DNA of 64,000 nt, from NCBI GenBank assembly GCA_012932865.1, contig SAXG01000003.1:496001-560000 (forward strand). The letters run 5' to 3'. Positions within the stretch are counted from its first letter, which is position 1; each line of letters begins with the position of its first letter. The translations under genes and the position numbers were made by a program. Under the pieces are notes generated by a model. That model did no database searches, was not told the origin of the DNA, and was given only the letters and a program-made list of their open reading frames with translations. Below are positions 1 to 12,569 of the stretch, in pieces. The DNA comes from Amylostereum areolatum (taxonomy: Eukaryota > Basidiomycota > Agaricomycetes > Russulales > Stereaceae).

Positions 1-530
1 AGAGAGAGTACGAGCTTGCCGGTTGGAAGGTAGCGCTCTGTTACCAGACATCTACGGATAGGGGACGCGAGCATACGCACTGCATGGGGGTTAGTGAGCG
101 TCTGAGGGAGCAGTATGAGACGAACGGTACGGGTTCGCCCATTGGTCACGCTCCAGGGCGGACATCTCGCGAGGAGCGTCGGGCTCGACAGTGCCATCCC
201 TTGATATTGTGTTCTTCTTTTGGTTTGGATGAAGGAAGACGTGGGGAGGTAAGATTTGTGGTGTACGAATTGGCTGGGATTTGCGATGGGGTTAAGGTCG
301 AGAAGGACAGAATGAGCGCTGTGGGAAGGCAAAACGGGGAGTTGGTTGCGAAGAGAGCGTCTACCACGAGCGATGCGACGCGTTTTGTAGAGTGGTTTTC
401 GTTGAGGGAGGGTTTTTGGACAATGATTTGAGCAACCTCTCGATCAGGCGAGGCATTCGATTCGGCGGAGCGGCCACTCGCGACTGCAAGGAACAGACGC
501 CGGGGTTGTGTCTCATTCTCGGTGCCGTGA
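1..530. other. No gene recognised (left edge)
   Basis: I see no recognisable protein family and no convincing splice pattern here. An open frame of 115 codons at 84-431 on the plus strand has no recognisable domain and overlaps equally good frames on the other strand, so I do not call it. The segment may hold the distal part of a neighbouring gene outside the window. Confidence 0.4.
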
Positions 531-552
531 CCCTAACCCTAACCCTAACCCC
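531..552. repeat. Interstitial telomere-like array (CCCTAA)n
   Basis: About 3.5 perfect copies of CCCTAA, the C-rich strand of the TTAGGG telomere repeat used by most filamentous fungi. It lies about 150 bp upstream of the oxidoreductase start at 701. It could be a relic of telomere healing, or a binding site for a Tbf1/Teb1-type TTAGGG factor in that promoter. A second array in the opposite orientation lies at 2482-2496. Confidence 0.85.
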
Positions 553-700
553 AGGCGGCGGATCGTCGTGAGCCAACGAGGAACCTTGAATTGAGTCAAC
601 TGACTTGAGGAGATAACGCGCACTGCTCATCCTCATAGGCCTCATCAATGGTCTACTATAAGTATACGTCCCCTCGATCTCCCCTCGAGTCTCCTCAAAC

Positions 701-2209
701 ATGCCCCACGATATCAAAGCCTCCCCCGCCCCCGTTACCCTCGCCATCATAGGCTGTGGTCAACGCGGAAAGGCTTATGCCAAGTACGCCCTCTCCGCAC
801 CGGACAAGTGCAAGATAGTCGCTATCGCAGAACCTAGACCCAACACCCGCAAGCTCGTCGCAGAGAAGCATGGCGTCGACCACAGTCTCCAGTTCAAAGA
901 CTGGAAGGACTTCCTCACGGCTTCGCAAGAGACCATTTCTACCATCTCCAGACGTCTCGCCGACGCGGTGCTCATTACCGTGCAGGACCACATGCACGCT
1001 GAACTCGTCGAGGCTTTCGCTGCCCAAGGGTATCACATCCTCTGCGAGAAACCAATGGCTACCTCTGTCGACCACTGTCTTCGAATCGAAGAGGCCGTCC
1101 ACAAGGCTGGCATCATCTTTGGCATGGGGCACGGTCAGCGTCTGTCTATATATCCCCCTTCCTACATTCATCCTTACGTCCAATATAGTCCTGCGCTACT
1201 CCCCATACGGGGCTGCGGTCTCGGAGGTTGTCCGCTCAGGAAGACTCGGCCAGCTGATTAATGTCGTTCACGTCGAGCCCGTAGGTCATTGGCACTTTGC
1301 ACATTCGTATGTCCGCGGCGCGTGGTCCAAAGAAAAAGACAGCTGTTTCTCTCTAATGACCAAGAGCTGCCAGTACGCGTGCAACTTCTCATATTTCGCG
1401 CCTGCTCATTATTACGATAGCGACATCGACCTTCTGTGCAACTGGCTCGCCCCAGCACCCCCCGCCCGCATATCTTCCTTTGGCGGACTTCAACACTTCC
1501 GCAAGGAAGGCAAGCCGTCCGCCGCCGGTTCTGCCAAACGGTGTTTCGACTGCGCCGCCGAAAAGGAATGTCCCTACAGCGCGAAGAAGAGTAAGTTCAT
1601 GCCGCTCCCCCGTCTTATCTCCTCCGTAACCTTTCGCCGAAACAGTCTACCTTGATCCTGTCGTATCTGGAAACACCGGATGGCCAGCAGACGTCATCGT
1701 CGACGGTATCCCCGACCTTGAAAACGTCACCGCCGCGCTCAAGACGACGTCGTACGGCGAATGCGTTTACGAGCGCGACAACGACGTGTGCGACAACCAG
1801 GTCGTCAACATCCACTACACCTCGGGCGCGAACCGCATCTTTCACGATGATCGCGTACACCCAGGCGATATGCGAACGCCAGACGCGCCTGCATTTCACG
1901 CACGGCGAGCTCATCGGCGACATGAGCACGTTCACCGTGACCGATTTCCGCGCGAAGACCACGGTGAAGCACGTCCCCAAGGATGACGGCGGCGGACACG
2001 GCGGCGGCGATCTGGGGCTCATCCGTGCGTTCGTGAATGCGGTGCGGACGGGCAAACAGGAGGTGCTCGGGACGGACGTCTCGGACGTGCTCAAGAGCCA
2101 TATGACCGTCTTCGCCGCGGAAGAGAGCAGGAAGAGCGGGACCGTCGTGGATTGCGCCGAGTTTGAGAAGAAGGCGCGGGAGGCGTGGGCGCAGCGGGAA
2201 CACATGTAA
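701..2209 (+). CDS. Gfo/Idh/MocA-family NAD(P)-dependent oxidoreductase
   Basis: Exons 701-1133, 1189-1372, 1421-1590 and 1646-2209, giving about 449 residues, normal for fungal members of this family. The N-terminus carries a Rossmann nucleotide-binding motif (AIIGCGQRGKAYAKYA). The catalytic-type EKP motif appears in HILCEKPMAT, followed by the conserved GMGHVLRYSPY segment, restored by splicing the 55-nt intron, and by FSLMTKSCHDIDLL. Family members oxidise sugars or sugar-like substrates; the substrate here cannot be told. At 1831 one extra A breaks the frame: before it the protein reads VVNIHYTSGA, after it ASFTMIAYTQAICERQ, and dropping the base joins the two exactly as family members read. 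Probably a sequencing insertion, otherwise a young pseudogene. Confidence 0.85.
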
Positions 2210-3338
2210 ATCCTAAGATGTACCATTGCCACTTTTCGGTGTATACAAGTCCTCCTGCCATGAAACATCTATCAGTTTCTGGACAATGGTGTAGATCAGA
2301 GGTGAAGAACTGTCTATCCCACCATGGCAGCCCTGGTACTCAACTTAGGTATGTCCGGACGATGGATACAATCAAGATGGAGTTCTCCGTGAAGGAGTCA
2401 ATGACTTCAATAGAGTCTGAATAAACATTGGCAGAAACTCATACATGGTGGTCCACATATCCAAATATGGAAGGTATACCATAGGGTTAGGGTTAGAACA
2501 AATATCCGACAAAAATTAAGGCCTGCCCAGCCCGAGGGCCGAAGCAGGACAGGAAAATATTGAGACGGTGCACGCAGCATAACCACGTACAAATCGCAGA
2601 TTCCCCCTGTATGGACAAGGTCGCCGTGCTATGGGAGGACCCCACGACCCACAACCCCAGGTACATGAAGGGGATTGTGCCATCAAGGTAAGTATGCCGT
2701 TCCATGATGTCGAGCAGACCATTTTATACCCTGCAGCGCGCGACGCACGGACCATCGGAACAATTCGCGACGGGTGCTAGTTGCTGGCACGGGTGGCTAA
2801 CAACGGGCCAACGGCGCGCGAGACCAGCTTAACCTGCTGCACCTTGCAAGTGCAATGCACGGCCGTCCAGCAAAGATTAGCCACGATACGAAATTACTGG
2901 CATTCAGAGGGGACTACATTCACTGCTACGGACTGGCACACAGAATGCGGGTCCTTTCCAGACAGATATGGAAGCGACCGCGAAGGCGGGTTCAGAGATA
3001 TACTTTAATATGCAATGCATGTAAGGTCGCTGGCGCGTGTATGATAATGCATGAGGAAGAACCAGGCCGAGATGATACACTACTATAGACAAAAAGTACT
3101 GTGGATGCTAGGATACTCCAGGGTACAGAGGGAATATGCGTACAATATACTGTTGGATGCGCAAGAGAAAGGGCACTGAGGGAGTTATGGCATCAAGGGC
3201 CGGGGAAATCGTACAGACGAGGTGGTCAGAAATCATGCAGTCGATGTAGAAAACCGGGGGCAAGGCAAGCGACAAACGGTATCAGGCCGCACAGCGACGA
3301 AGGGCATCCATTCATGCGGTAAACCGGCGGTGGGCGAC
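2210..3338. other. Intergenic, no gene recognised
   Basis: The 1.1 kb between the oxidoreductase and the convergent kinase gene shows only short unsupported open frames on both strands. It contains the telomere-like array at 2482-2496. I found no transposon terminal repeats or RNA gene. Confidence 0.5.
2482..2496. repeat. Interstitial telomere-like array (TTAGGG)n
   Basis: TAGGGTTAGGGTTAG, 2.5 copies of the telomere repeat in G-strand orientation. It lies about 270 bp downstream of the oxidoreductase stop and is inverted relative to the array at 531-552, so the gene sits between a C-strand array on its left and a G-strand array on its right. Confidence 0.75.
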
Positions 3339-5554
3339 CTAAAAGTGCATAGGACTCTGTGGCGCATCAATGGTGTCCTCGGCGTTGATCGCATTCATGG
3401 CCAAGGGACTCTTTATGTTCGCGCCTTGTCCGCCGCGCTGGTGTCGACGTCCCAGCAGCGTTGCACCGTCCATCGTGAGCTCGAATCCCTGGTTGTTTTT
3501 CCTTCTCGGAGCATCGCGCTGACCCGCACGACCATCACTGAGATTGTTATCCCTGAGGCTGGCCTGCACTTGAGCACGGACAGACGGCGGAATGTCTTCT
3601 TCCTCTTCGTCGTCCTCGTTCAGGTTCGAGAGGAAACCCGCCAAACCCGCACCGTCCCGACCCTTGTACGCACGCCGCCGCGCACCTTCTTCTTCCATGC
3701 GATGAACGGCATATGTGACGTCGAATGCTTCCTTGAGGGAGGCGATACCTGGCGAGCGTCCAGTCGCGTCCACCGCGCGCCGCTGAGAGCAGAGGTGAAT
3801 CGAGAGGGATTTCTGAGCGAGGTGTAGGCGGCGGCGGCGGCGCTGCTTGGGCTGTACACCATGGGTGTGCCAAGAATTCGTCGATGGTATATCGCTGGGC
3901 GGGATCCACGCAGAGTAGGTGTGTGATTAAATCCTTGGCTGAAATGGCCATGAGGATATGGACGGGTATTCGGTACGGAAACTGCACTCACCAGAAGAGC
4001 TGATGTCATCCCACCATGGACTCAAGAACGTATAATGGCCTCGCGCGACCTTCTCCGTGAGTACGTTGATGCTCTCGTCGTAGAAGGGTGGGAATCCGCA
4101 AAGGAGGGTGTAGAGGACGCAGCCAAGTGCCCACATATCTACGCTCTTGGAGTAGCGCTCGTCCTTCACGATTTCAGGAGCTGTGTACCCGACGGTACCG
4201 CAGGGTGTCATAGTTTCTTCGTTCCATACAACCTTCGACAAGCCGAAGTCGGCGATCTTTACGCGGCCAATACCTCCACCGCCAATTCCCGGAATGAATT
4301 CGCCCTCGTCTTCCTTCTCTTCATCGTATTGTCGATGGACCGGATGTTTGGAAGGGATAATGGGTATCCTGTCAAAGAGAAGGTTCTCTGGCTTGATGTC
4401 CCTGAACGATGGAGTCAAAACAATACCGCATCCCGTTTATCTGGGGTACTGACCGGTGTACGACGCCACGCTCCTCATGAAGATACCTGATCCCGTGCGC
4501 AACTTGAAGGATAACGTGCCTTGAGAGATTTTCGCTGAAGTAGGTCAACTTGACGATTTGGTGAAACAGTTCTCCGCCTTCCATGACTGTGATGAATGAA
4601 TCAGAGACAACAATTTTACGAAGCCATAAAAACTGACGCTCAAGCACCAAGAAATAGTGTTCCGGAGATTCCGAAAAAGACGTCAACTTGACGATCCCGG
4701 GGTGGTTAATTCCACGCATAATTTGAACCTCTACGATATGAAGGACGCGTCAGGTAGCAGTCTAGGAACAAGTGTTGGCCTCAAGGAAGTACCTTTCAGT
4801 ATGTTTGCACGCTAACAAATTCCAGTTAGCCACGGATGGGTATACGGGTAAGGACTGGGCAGAGGTAATGATGGATGGTGACACTGCACCTCTGTAACGC
4901 GCGGCTTCTTCTTAAAATTGGGGTTGAGGTGTTTGTCGCCAGCCTACAACGGCGAAACACCATGATGGTCGAAGAAGCCGCGCGCGAGGAAAATTGGTGA
5001 GAAGGGGAAAAGAGGAGGATGACGGAAGCGATAATTATTTAAGGTTTGACGCTAACCTGGGACGACGTCAACTCGAATTTGCGGACGACTTTGACTGGAA
5101 ACGGATGAGCGGAGGCCGCTGCAGAGGACAACTATGAACTCACCCGCGACTTTCTTTCCCGACGTCAAGTCAACGGCCTTGTACACGTTGGAGAAAGCAC
5201 CGCTGTAAATCGAGGTCAAGGCGAAGACATTTGCAAGAAACACGGGATGACGCACTCTCCCATCTTGTCGAGGAGCTTAAATCGCTCGAGACCTGTGTAT
5301 GTGGGCATCTGATTCTTCGCGTCGCGTTCCTCTCGGACGATTTTCTCGATCTCTTTGGAGAATTGTTGGGTCTGTTGTTTGGGTTGTGCAGGCGCGGGCT
5401 GAGTTTGTTTCTGGGGTTCTACCACGTGAGGAGGCCTGACGATCACGTTGCTGGGGTTGAGCGCGCGAACGAGCGCGGGACTGGTCGGAGGAGGGTGGAG
5501 GAGAAGAGCGGGAAGAGGGTTCCTCGGTGCGGGCTTGAGTATGGTGCCTTCCAT
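3339..5554 (-). CDS. Ser/Thr protein kinase, CAMK group (Rck2/Srk1-like)
   Basis: Exons, in order: 5554-5256, 5202-5144, 5094-5057, 4811-4793, 4730-4638, 4586-4454, 4401-3992 and 3938-3339, about 549 residues. Kinase landmarks appear across splice sites: glycine loop GDGAFSNVYKA, the VAVKVV lysine, HRDIKPENL catalytic loop, ADFGLSK, activation segment PCGTVGYTAPE and WALGCVLYTLLCGFPPF. A Pro/Gln-rich N-terminal region precedes the kinase domain. The tail carries SLKEAFDVTYAVHRMEEEGARRR, as in fungal CAMK kinases of the stress-responsive type. Exon 4 is only 19 nt, and the intron before it is 245 nt and holds a strong hairpin. One extra base near 3774 breaks the frame between DSPLLSAARG and DATGRSPGIASL. 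The N-terminus may extend upstream: 5640-5690 minus can encode MPPGVAVVDAFK, but the phase does not fit. Confidence 0.85.
4898..4985. other. Perfect-stem hairpin inside a kinase intron
   Basis: Inside the 245-nt kinase intron (5056-4812) a perfect 14-bp inverted repeat (cgcgcggcttcttc at 4898-4911, gaagaagccgcgcg at 4972-4985) encloses a second, imperfect stem (ggtgtttgtcgcc at 4929-4941 against ggcgaaacacc at 4952-4962). The roughly 88-nt span could fold into a long hairpin in the pre-mRNA. It could be a structured intronic RNA, a microRNA-like precursor or a small inverted-repeat element. The fold is visible in the sequence; any function is a guess. Confidence 0.6.
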
Positions 5555-5832
5555 GGCGTATGAGATCTGATGATCGGAAACGGAGCGAGTCAGAGGGAGG
5601 AGGGACGAGAGGAAGAAAGAGGAGGAAACGTCGGGAACATACTCTTGAAGGCGTCGACGACGGCGACACCGGGCGGCATGTTGGATAAGAGGGTATCGGG
5701 ATGGTGGAGGAAGAGAAGGGAAAGCGGACGGGGTAAAGTGTACGACGACAGCGGCCAGGGCGCAAATGTTTTTCTACAACAGGTTCAGGCGCGTTGACGT
5801 CACCGCAGACCGATGACCTAATGACGTAACAC

Positions 5833-5841
5833 TCCATAATA
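5833..5841. repeat. Left 9-bp target-site duplication
   Basis: TCCATAATA at 5833-5841 is repeated in the same orientation at 6869-6877, directly outside the two inverted-repeat ends. The next three bases (CAG) also match, so the true duplication could be 9-12 bp. A 9-bp duplication is typical of Mutator-like elements. Confidence 0.75.
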
Positions 5842-6868
5842 CAGACTCCTACCCATCAACTCTACTCACGGGTTCCGGCCCCCCACACCCGACTAACCCA
5901 CCTCCACAGCTCGTAGAGCGACTGGCACATAACGTCCTGACAAAGCAAGGACCCCGTGGAACCCCTCCCGCCATTCCACCCAATTCGAACGGCCAGCGCG
6001 CCTTCCGAGATGCCGGAACGGGTCGTGCCCCCTCAGAGTCCCTCTCGCCGCTCGCGCGTATACCATTAACAGTGGTTCTTCCCTCTCAGTCATATGCTGT
6101 TAGCAGAGCAAGTGTTCGTATGTGCTCTACCTTATGCACTGCCTTGAGTGTATTATATTTGTAACAGATTGATACAGCGCAAAAGGCTTGGAGTTTCAGT
6201 TGTTCAGCTAGTGAGCCAGATGTTTAGCGGGGGCACTGGGCCATTCATTCTGTGGCTGTTGACGGGGGATGCCGCGCTGCATCCCTCACCATGTTCTTGT
6301 GTCGGCGACTCATTGAGTCGTCGGTGGCTGTGGTGCGGCCGTGTCGACTTGTCGAATCTCGAGTCTCGACCCGGGATGTACATACATTCTCGTGGTCCAC
6401 CTACCAGAGCCGCACCCACCCCGCATTGTGCACGGGTATAACACACGCGGGTCAGATACGATGTCCACTTGCATTCCGACTTTCCGAGTGAGGGGTAAGA
6501 CAGGTAAACTGAATGAGCTACTTTAATGAACTGTAGTACTATTTGGGGGGAAACAAACCTGACTACTCAGACTCTTATCATTTTAGAAACCTAGTCACAG
6601 TATACATAGTTGAATCTAATTGAATAGAAGTACTAGAACTCATGATGCCAATGGTACATGCGAGCGGCGGCGAGAGCGAGAAGGCACGACCCGTTCCGGC
6701 ATCTCGGAAGGCGCGCTGGCCGTCCAAATTGGGTGGAATGGCGGGAGGGGTTCCACGGGGTCCTTGCTTTGTCAGGACGTTATGTGCCAGTCGCTCTACG
6801 AGCTGTGGAGGTGGGTTAGTCGGGTGTGGGGGGGGAACCCGTGAGTAGAGTTGATGGGTAGGAGTCTG
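5842..6868. mobile_element. Non-autonomous long-TIR transposon (MULE-like foldback element)
   Basis: A 1,027-bp element bounded by long terminal inverted repeats, 5842 to about 6067 and about 6649 to 6868. The arms are almost identical for the outer 185 bp and then diverge gradually. The ends read CAGACTCCTACCC in from both sides and are flanked by the direct repeat TCCATAATA. The roughly 580-bp interior shows no transposase and no plausible coding frame, so the copy cannot move by itself. Long inverted repeats plus a 9-bp duplication fit the Mutator-like (MULE) superfamily; a foldback element or large MITE of another superfamily is the alternative. It sits between the kinase promoter and the 3' end of the NIPA-like gene. 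The near identity of the arms suggests recent insertion or gene conversion. Confidence 0.75.
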
Positions 6869-6877
6869 TCCATAATA
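6869..6877. repeat. Right 9-bp target-site duplication
   Basis: TCCATAATA immediately outside the right inverted repeat, a perfect direct copy of 5833-5841. Together they support insertion of the whole 5842-6868 block as one unit. Confidence 0.75.
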
Positions 6878-7106
6878 CAGTAGAGCCGCGCAGTTCCCCC
6901 CGCCGCCCGGAGCCTCGGTCACGACCCCGCCATCGTTCACCAACTCCAAGTCCCATGCATGCCTTGTTCTGGTTCAAGTTCTCGAATACTAAGACCGCCC
7001 ACACGCGGGGCACCTATGTAGGTAGAGTATAGTACATACTTACATCACTTACACTAGTACTGGCAGTTGTCAGGGTACCTGCCACACTCCACAGCATCCG
7101 TACAAC

Positions 7107-9264
<2,158 letters not shown>

Positions 9265-9495
9265 GATGGGAGCCGCTCGTCTAGGTAGGGGGACGTATAA
9301 GTCCGCACCGCGATGATGGCGTAGGATAACGTGCAGTCGAATGGAGCACGCTTGTGGGGAGGATGCGAAAGGTCGGGCGCGAGTTCGTTGCGGCAGGCTG
9401 CGGGAAGCCGGGCCGACGTCATCTCCCACGCTCCCTTTCTGTTTCTCGAGGATATTCCGTCAATTCTGTCCTCCGTACTTATTCCTCTGCCCACC

Positions 9496-11208
9496 ATGCG
9501 TGCTCGTCATGTCGCACATTCCGTTCCTGCCTTCCCCGTATACTCTGCTACCTTTCTCTCACCGAATGACCTGGTCCTTGGTGGTGGTGGTGGGGCGTCT
9601 AAAACAGGAATCAAGAACAAGCTGGTACGCACCTTCGCCTGCGTCCTGTCCGGGTTGCTCACGCGCAAACATTGTAGAGATTATATCGTGTCGATGAGAT
9701 TCCTGAACATGAAGCTCGCGGATGAGCTAGAACTGGAGAAGGGAGAAGATGCACCCATGAGCATGGCTGGACATCCTGACGTGCGTTACCACCCCATTCT
9801 CTTGAAGTTTCCATGTAGACGTGTCCTCGCAGGGTGCAACCATCATATGCGGAATTAACCGCCCCGAAGAGATGGTTATTAAGGGAGAGAACGGAAATTG
9901 TCGCGTGTTTGTCGTGAACGACCAGAATAAGTGCGTCAGAGCTTGCATCTGGATGTACGTAGTTCCTTGCTGATTCGCGTCAAGATTGTCTCAGTTACAT
10001 GCTGTCAACACTCTGTCCTCGAAAGACCCAGAGGATTATCAGGTACATGGGTCTTCTGAAGGTGGTTCTGTCATACCTCATACCATTTCCTGTAGAAAGT
10101 CACGGCCATATCCCCCGATGGAACCCTTGTTGTGGTCGCAGGCATCCGAGAGGTGTGCTCTACCTCTTCTGCATGTGGCGAGTGGTCTGACTGTTCCCCA
10201 GCTCTCCGTCCTCACCTTGCCGAAGCTCGAAATTACTAGCACACAGATTGACAAGGGAGAGATATATGATGCAGCGTTCTCTGAGAATTATGTGCGTACT
10301 AAGCCACACCTGTCATTGTATCGCATCCTAACCTTCACGAAAGCTTGTCGTAGCAACCACCACAAATCTCCTAGTTTACTCCCTCACGAAACCTGACCCC
10401 GATAGCAAAGGCAAGGAGAAGGAACATGTTGGTATCACGGTTGTGCTGAAGGACCCAAAGGTCCTTGAACTACCCAAAATCGCTGGTGGTGCGAAGGGTA
10501 CATTCCGCGTGTCGAGGTGCGTTGTGTCGTCGGCCATCTCTGGTTCTCGTCGGACTAACCGTCCGAGCAGGTTCCATCCCCTTGACGAGCACATACTGTA
10601 CACGGCCATCAATACTATACCAGGGAAGGGGTGCGAAGGGTTCCACGCGGAAAGGCTTCATTGCGCGGTGGAACACGCAGACATGGAAGGTGGAAACCAT
10701 AAGGAAGGTCAGCGACAAGGGATTGACCGCCTTCGATGTCAGGTATGATACATGCTCTCTGCAAGGCGTTTACAGTCGCTGAATTCGGCCTGTAGCAACA
10801 ACGGCAGGTGGATCGCATACGGCTCCTCAGACTGTTCGGTCGGTCTTCTAGATTCGTATACGCTCGCCGTATGTCCGCGTCTGTTCCATCGCTGTGCCGT
10901 GTAATTTATGCCATCGCTAGCCTTTGCTCAGCATCCTCAAGTCGCACGAGTTCCCACCGACAATACTGAAGTTCAACCCAACCTCACGGTTGCTCGTATC
11001 CGGGAGTGCAGACAACACGGTGCGCCTCATCGCAATCCCCGAAACCCTAGGCGATGCCTGTAAGCACCTTCTTTTCGTTGTGGCAACGGACACCTTGTAT
11101 TAATGGAGTGTTCTAGCGGGTTGGGGATACGGTCTGACCGTGATTCTGGCTCTGTTCGCGATCCTGTTCGCAATCGCGCTACAGCTGTACATGAGCGGGG
11201 CTCTGTGA
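9496..11208 (+). CDS. SEC12: SEC12-like guanine-nucleotide exchange factor for Sar1
   Basis: Eleven exons: 9496-9624, 9678-9780, 9833-9934, 9995-10042, 10096-10152, 10202-10291, 10344-10516, 10571-10742, 10796-10868, 10921-11059 and 11117-11208, about 391 residues. The N-terminus has the potassium-loop type sequence LVLGGGGGASKTGIKNKL, then GEDAPMSMA, WD40-type blades (KVTAISPDGTLVVVAG, FNPTSRLLVSGSADNTVRL) and a single C-terminal membrane anchor, LTVILALFAILFAIALQLYM. In this family the cytosolic beta-propeller activates Sar1 at ER exit sites to start COPII coat assembly. Two apparent extra bases, near 9707 and at 10621-10623, break the frame inside conserved stretches; the donor of exon 3 is the least certain junction. 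Because Sec12 is essential in yeast, sequencing error is the likeliest cause. Confidence 0.85.
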
Positions 11209-11393
11209 GCAGCAGCCGCCGCGCGCTGTTTATTTGAACCCTGTTCGGCTAGACGTTACTTTGCGGAATATGTATATTGTACTATCATGTCTAATACCAT
11301 GCAATGGTCCTCGAGGCCTCCCCTTCGGCGAACAGGCAGAAACTATAAAGATACAGAGGTAGAATACACAGATATAAGCGTCGGAGAGACCTG

Positions 11394-12207
11394 CTAGTCG
11401 TAGTCGTCCTCCTCTACTAGCTTCCTCTTCACGCCGTTCGTGGCGGCTTCGGCAGCAGGGGTAACCTCCTCCATCCCATCCTCTTCCTCGTCGCCACCAG
11501 CGAACAGACCGTCTTCATCTTCGTCACTCCCCTCTTCGACCTCATTTGGTACCGCGACGGCGTCCTCCACACCCATCATATCGACGTCCGACGGTGTGTG
11601 TACCGCACTGACTGGGTTCACGGGGGGAAGCACAACCTCAGGTTGTGTCGACGGGGGTATAACAGCAGGCTCCATGTCCTCGTCTTCGTCTTCGGACGGC
11701 GACTCTTCGATCTCCTCAATCTCTTCATCGTATTGTGTGATGGTCGGCGGCGGTTTGTTGGGATGAAGATCGAAATCGACAGCGGTGAGACATTCACTTG
11801 CGGGCGGCAGACGCACGCCAAACACTTCGGGGACCGGTGGAAGGGGTTGAGAGTTGATTTGTGTAGCGAGTGACAATGTGTACTGGAAGACAGGATGCGT
11901 GAGCGACGGACGCGTTGTATCGAGCCATTCAGAAACGGACCTCTTTTGGTACCCTCCCTCCGAGTTCCCAACCTACTCTAGACTGAACGGCGAGCACGAC
12001 GTCGTCCATATCTAGTTTATTGGTGCGACCGGCGTGTTCGGCGTAGACGAGGGCATCTGCGAGAACCTGGGAGGTGTACCGATGAGAGAATTCAAGAAGC
12101 TGGTGCAGCACAGCGGGTTGAGCATCCTGAACGGTGGGTGTGGACGCGAGAAGGAGGGCAATGGACCGTGCGGTAGACGGGATCTCGGTATTGGAGGAAC
12201 GGGACAT
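11394..12207 (-). CDS. TAF9: TFIID subunit TAF9
   Basis: Two exons, 12207-11941 and 11882-11394, 251 residues. The histone-fold domain is clear at residues 1-90: ARSIALLLASTPTVQDAQPA, LEFSHRYTSQVLADALVYAE and DMDDVVLAVQSRVGWE, followed across the intron by the family signature GRVPKEYTLSLATQIN and LPPVPEVFGVRLPP. TAF9 pairs with TAF6 in TFIID, and in SAGA in yeast, in RNA polymerase II transcription. The C-terminal half is acidic and of low complexity (EEIEESPSEDEDEDMEP), longer than in yeast but common in fungi. It is divergent from ISU1 with 362 bp between the start codons. Confidence 0.92.
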
Positions 12208-12569
12208 GGCCGTGAGGAGATGTAAACGAACAACGGTGGTTCGGCCGAGATTAGGTTCGCTTTCCGCCGTGCCGATTGGCTGGCGCAGTGTTACCGTACA
12301 ATGACGGCACTCTCCCCAAGCGCTATACACGGTGCGTATAGGATGCGTACAGGATGCACAGACCAACCGAAGCGCGAGTCAAAGGCGGAGAAGGTTGAGT
12401 AAAAGGTAAGAAACCGGGAAAGGGAGAGGGGAATACCGGAGCGGGAGCCAATGGGGCGCAGGAGCCAATGAGGAACGGGAGCCAATTGGAGCTCCGAAGC
12501 CCTGACGCAAGCGACGGCTTCGTAAAGAGCGAAGGAACCGTCTCTCTTTCCCACCGACCACCACCCACC
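12208..12569. promoter_or_regulatory. Divergent TAF9/ISU1 promoter with clustered CCAAT boxes
   Basis: The 362-bp shared upstream region holds three CCAAT boxes on the plus strand at 12448-12452, 12465-12469 and 12482-12486, spaced 17 bp apart, each preceded by GAG. The last is part of the palindrome CCAATTGG. A fourth in the opposite orientation (ATTGG, 12275-12279) faces TAF9. CCAAT is the site of the HAP/NF-Y complex, which in fungi often controls mitochondrial and iron-related genes, consistent with ISU1 as the downstream gene. The binding is inferred. Confidence 0.6.

Noticed and set aside
84..431. 115-codon open frame at the left edge
   Set aside because: No domain, no splice partners, and competing frames on the other strand.
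5277..5837. Open frame of 186 codons over the kinase N-terminus (minus strand)
   Set aside because: It overlaps the kinase exon in another frame, is Arg/Ser/Pro-rich as expected of a shadow frame, and has no domain.
9625..9713. Longer SEC12 intron ending at AAG (9713) that avoids one frame break
   Set aside because: It would delete the RLYRVDE segment that follows KNKL in Sec12 proteins, and uses a weak acceptor; kept only as an alternative.
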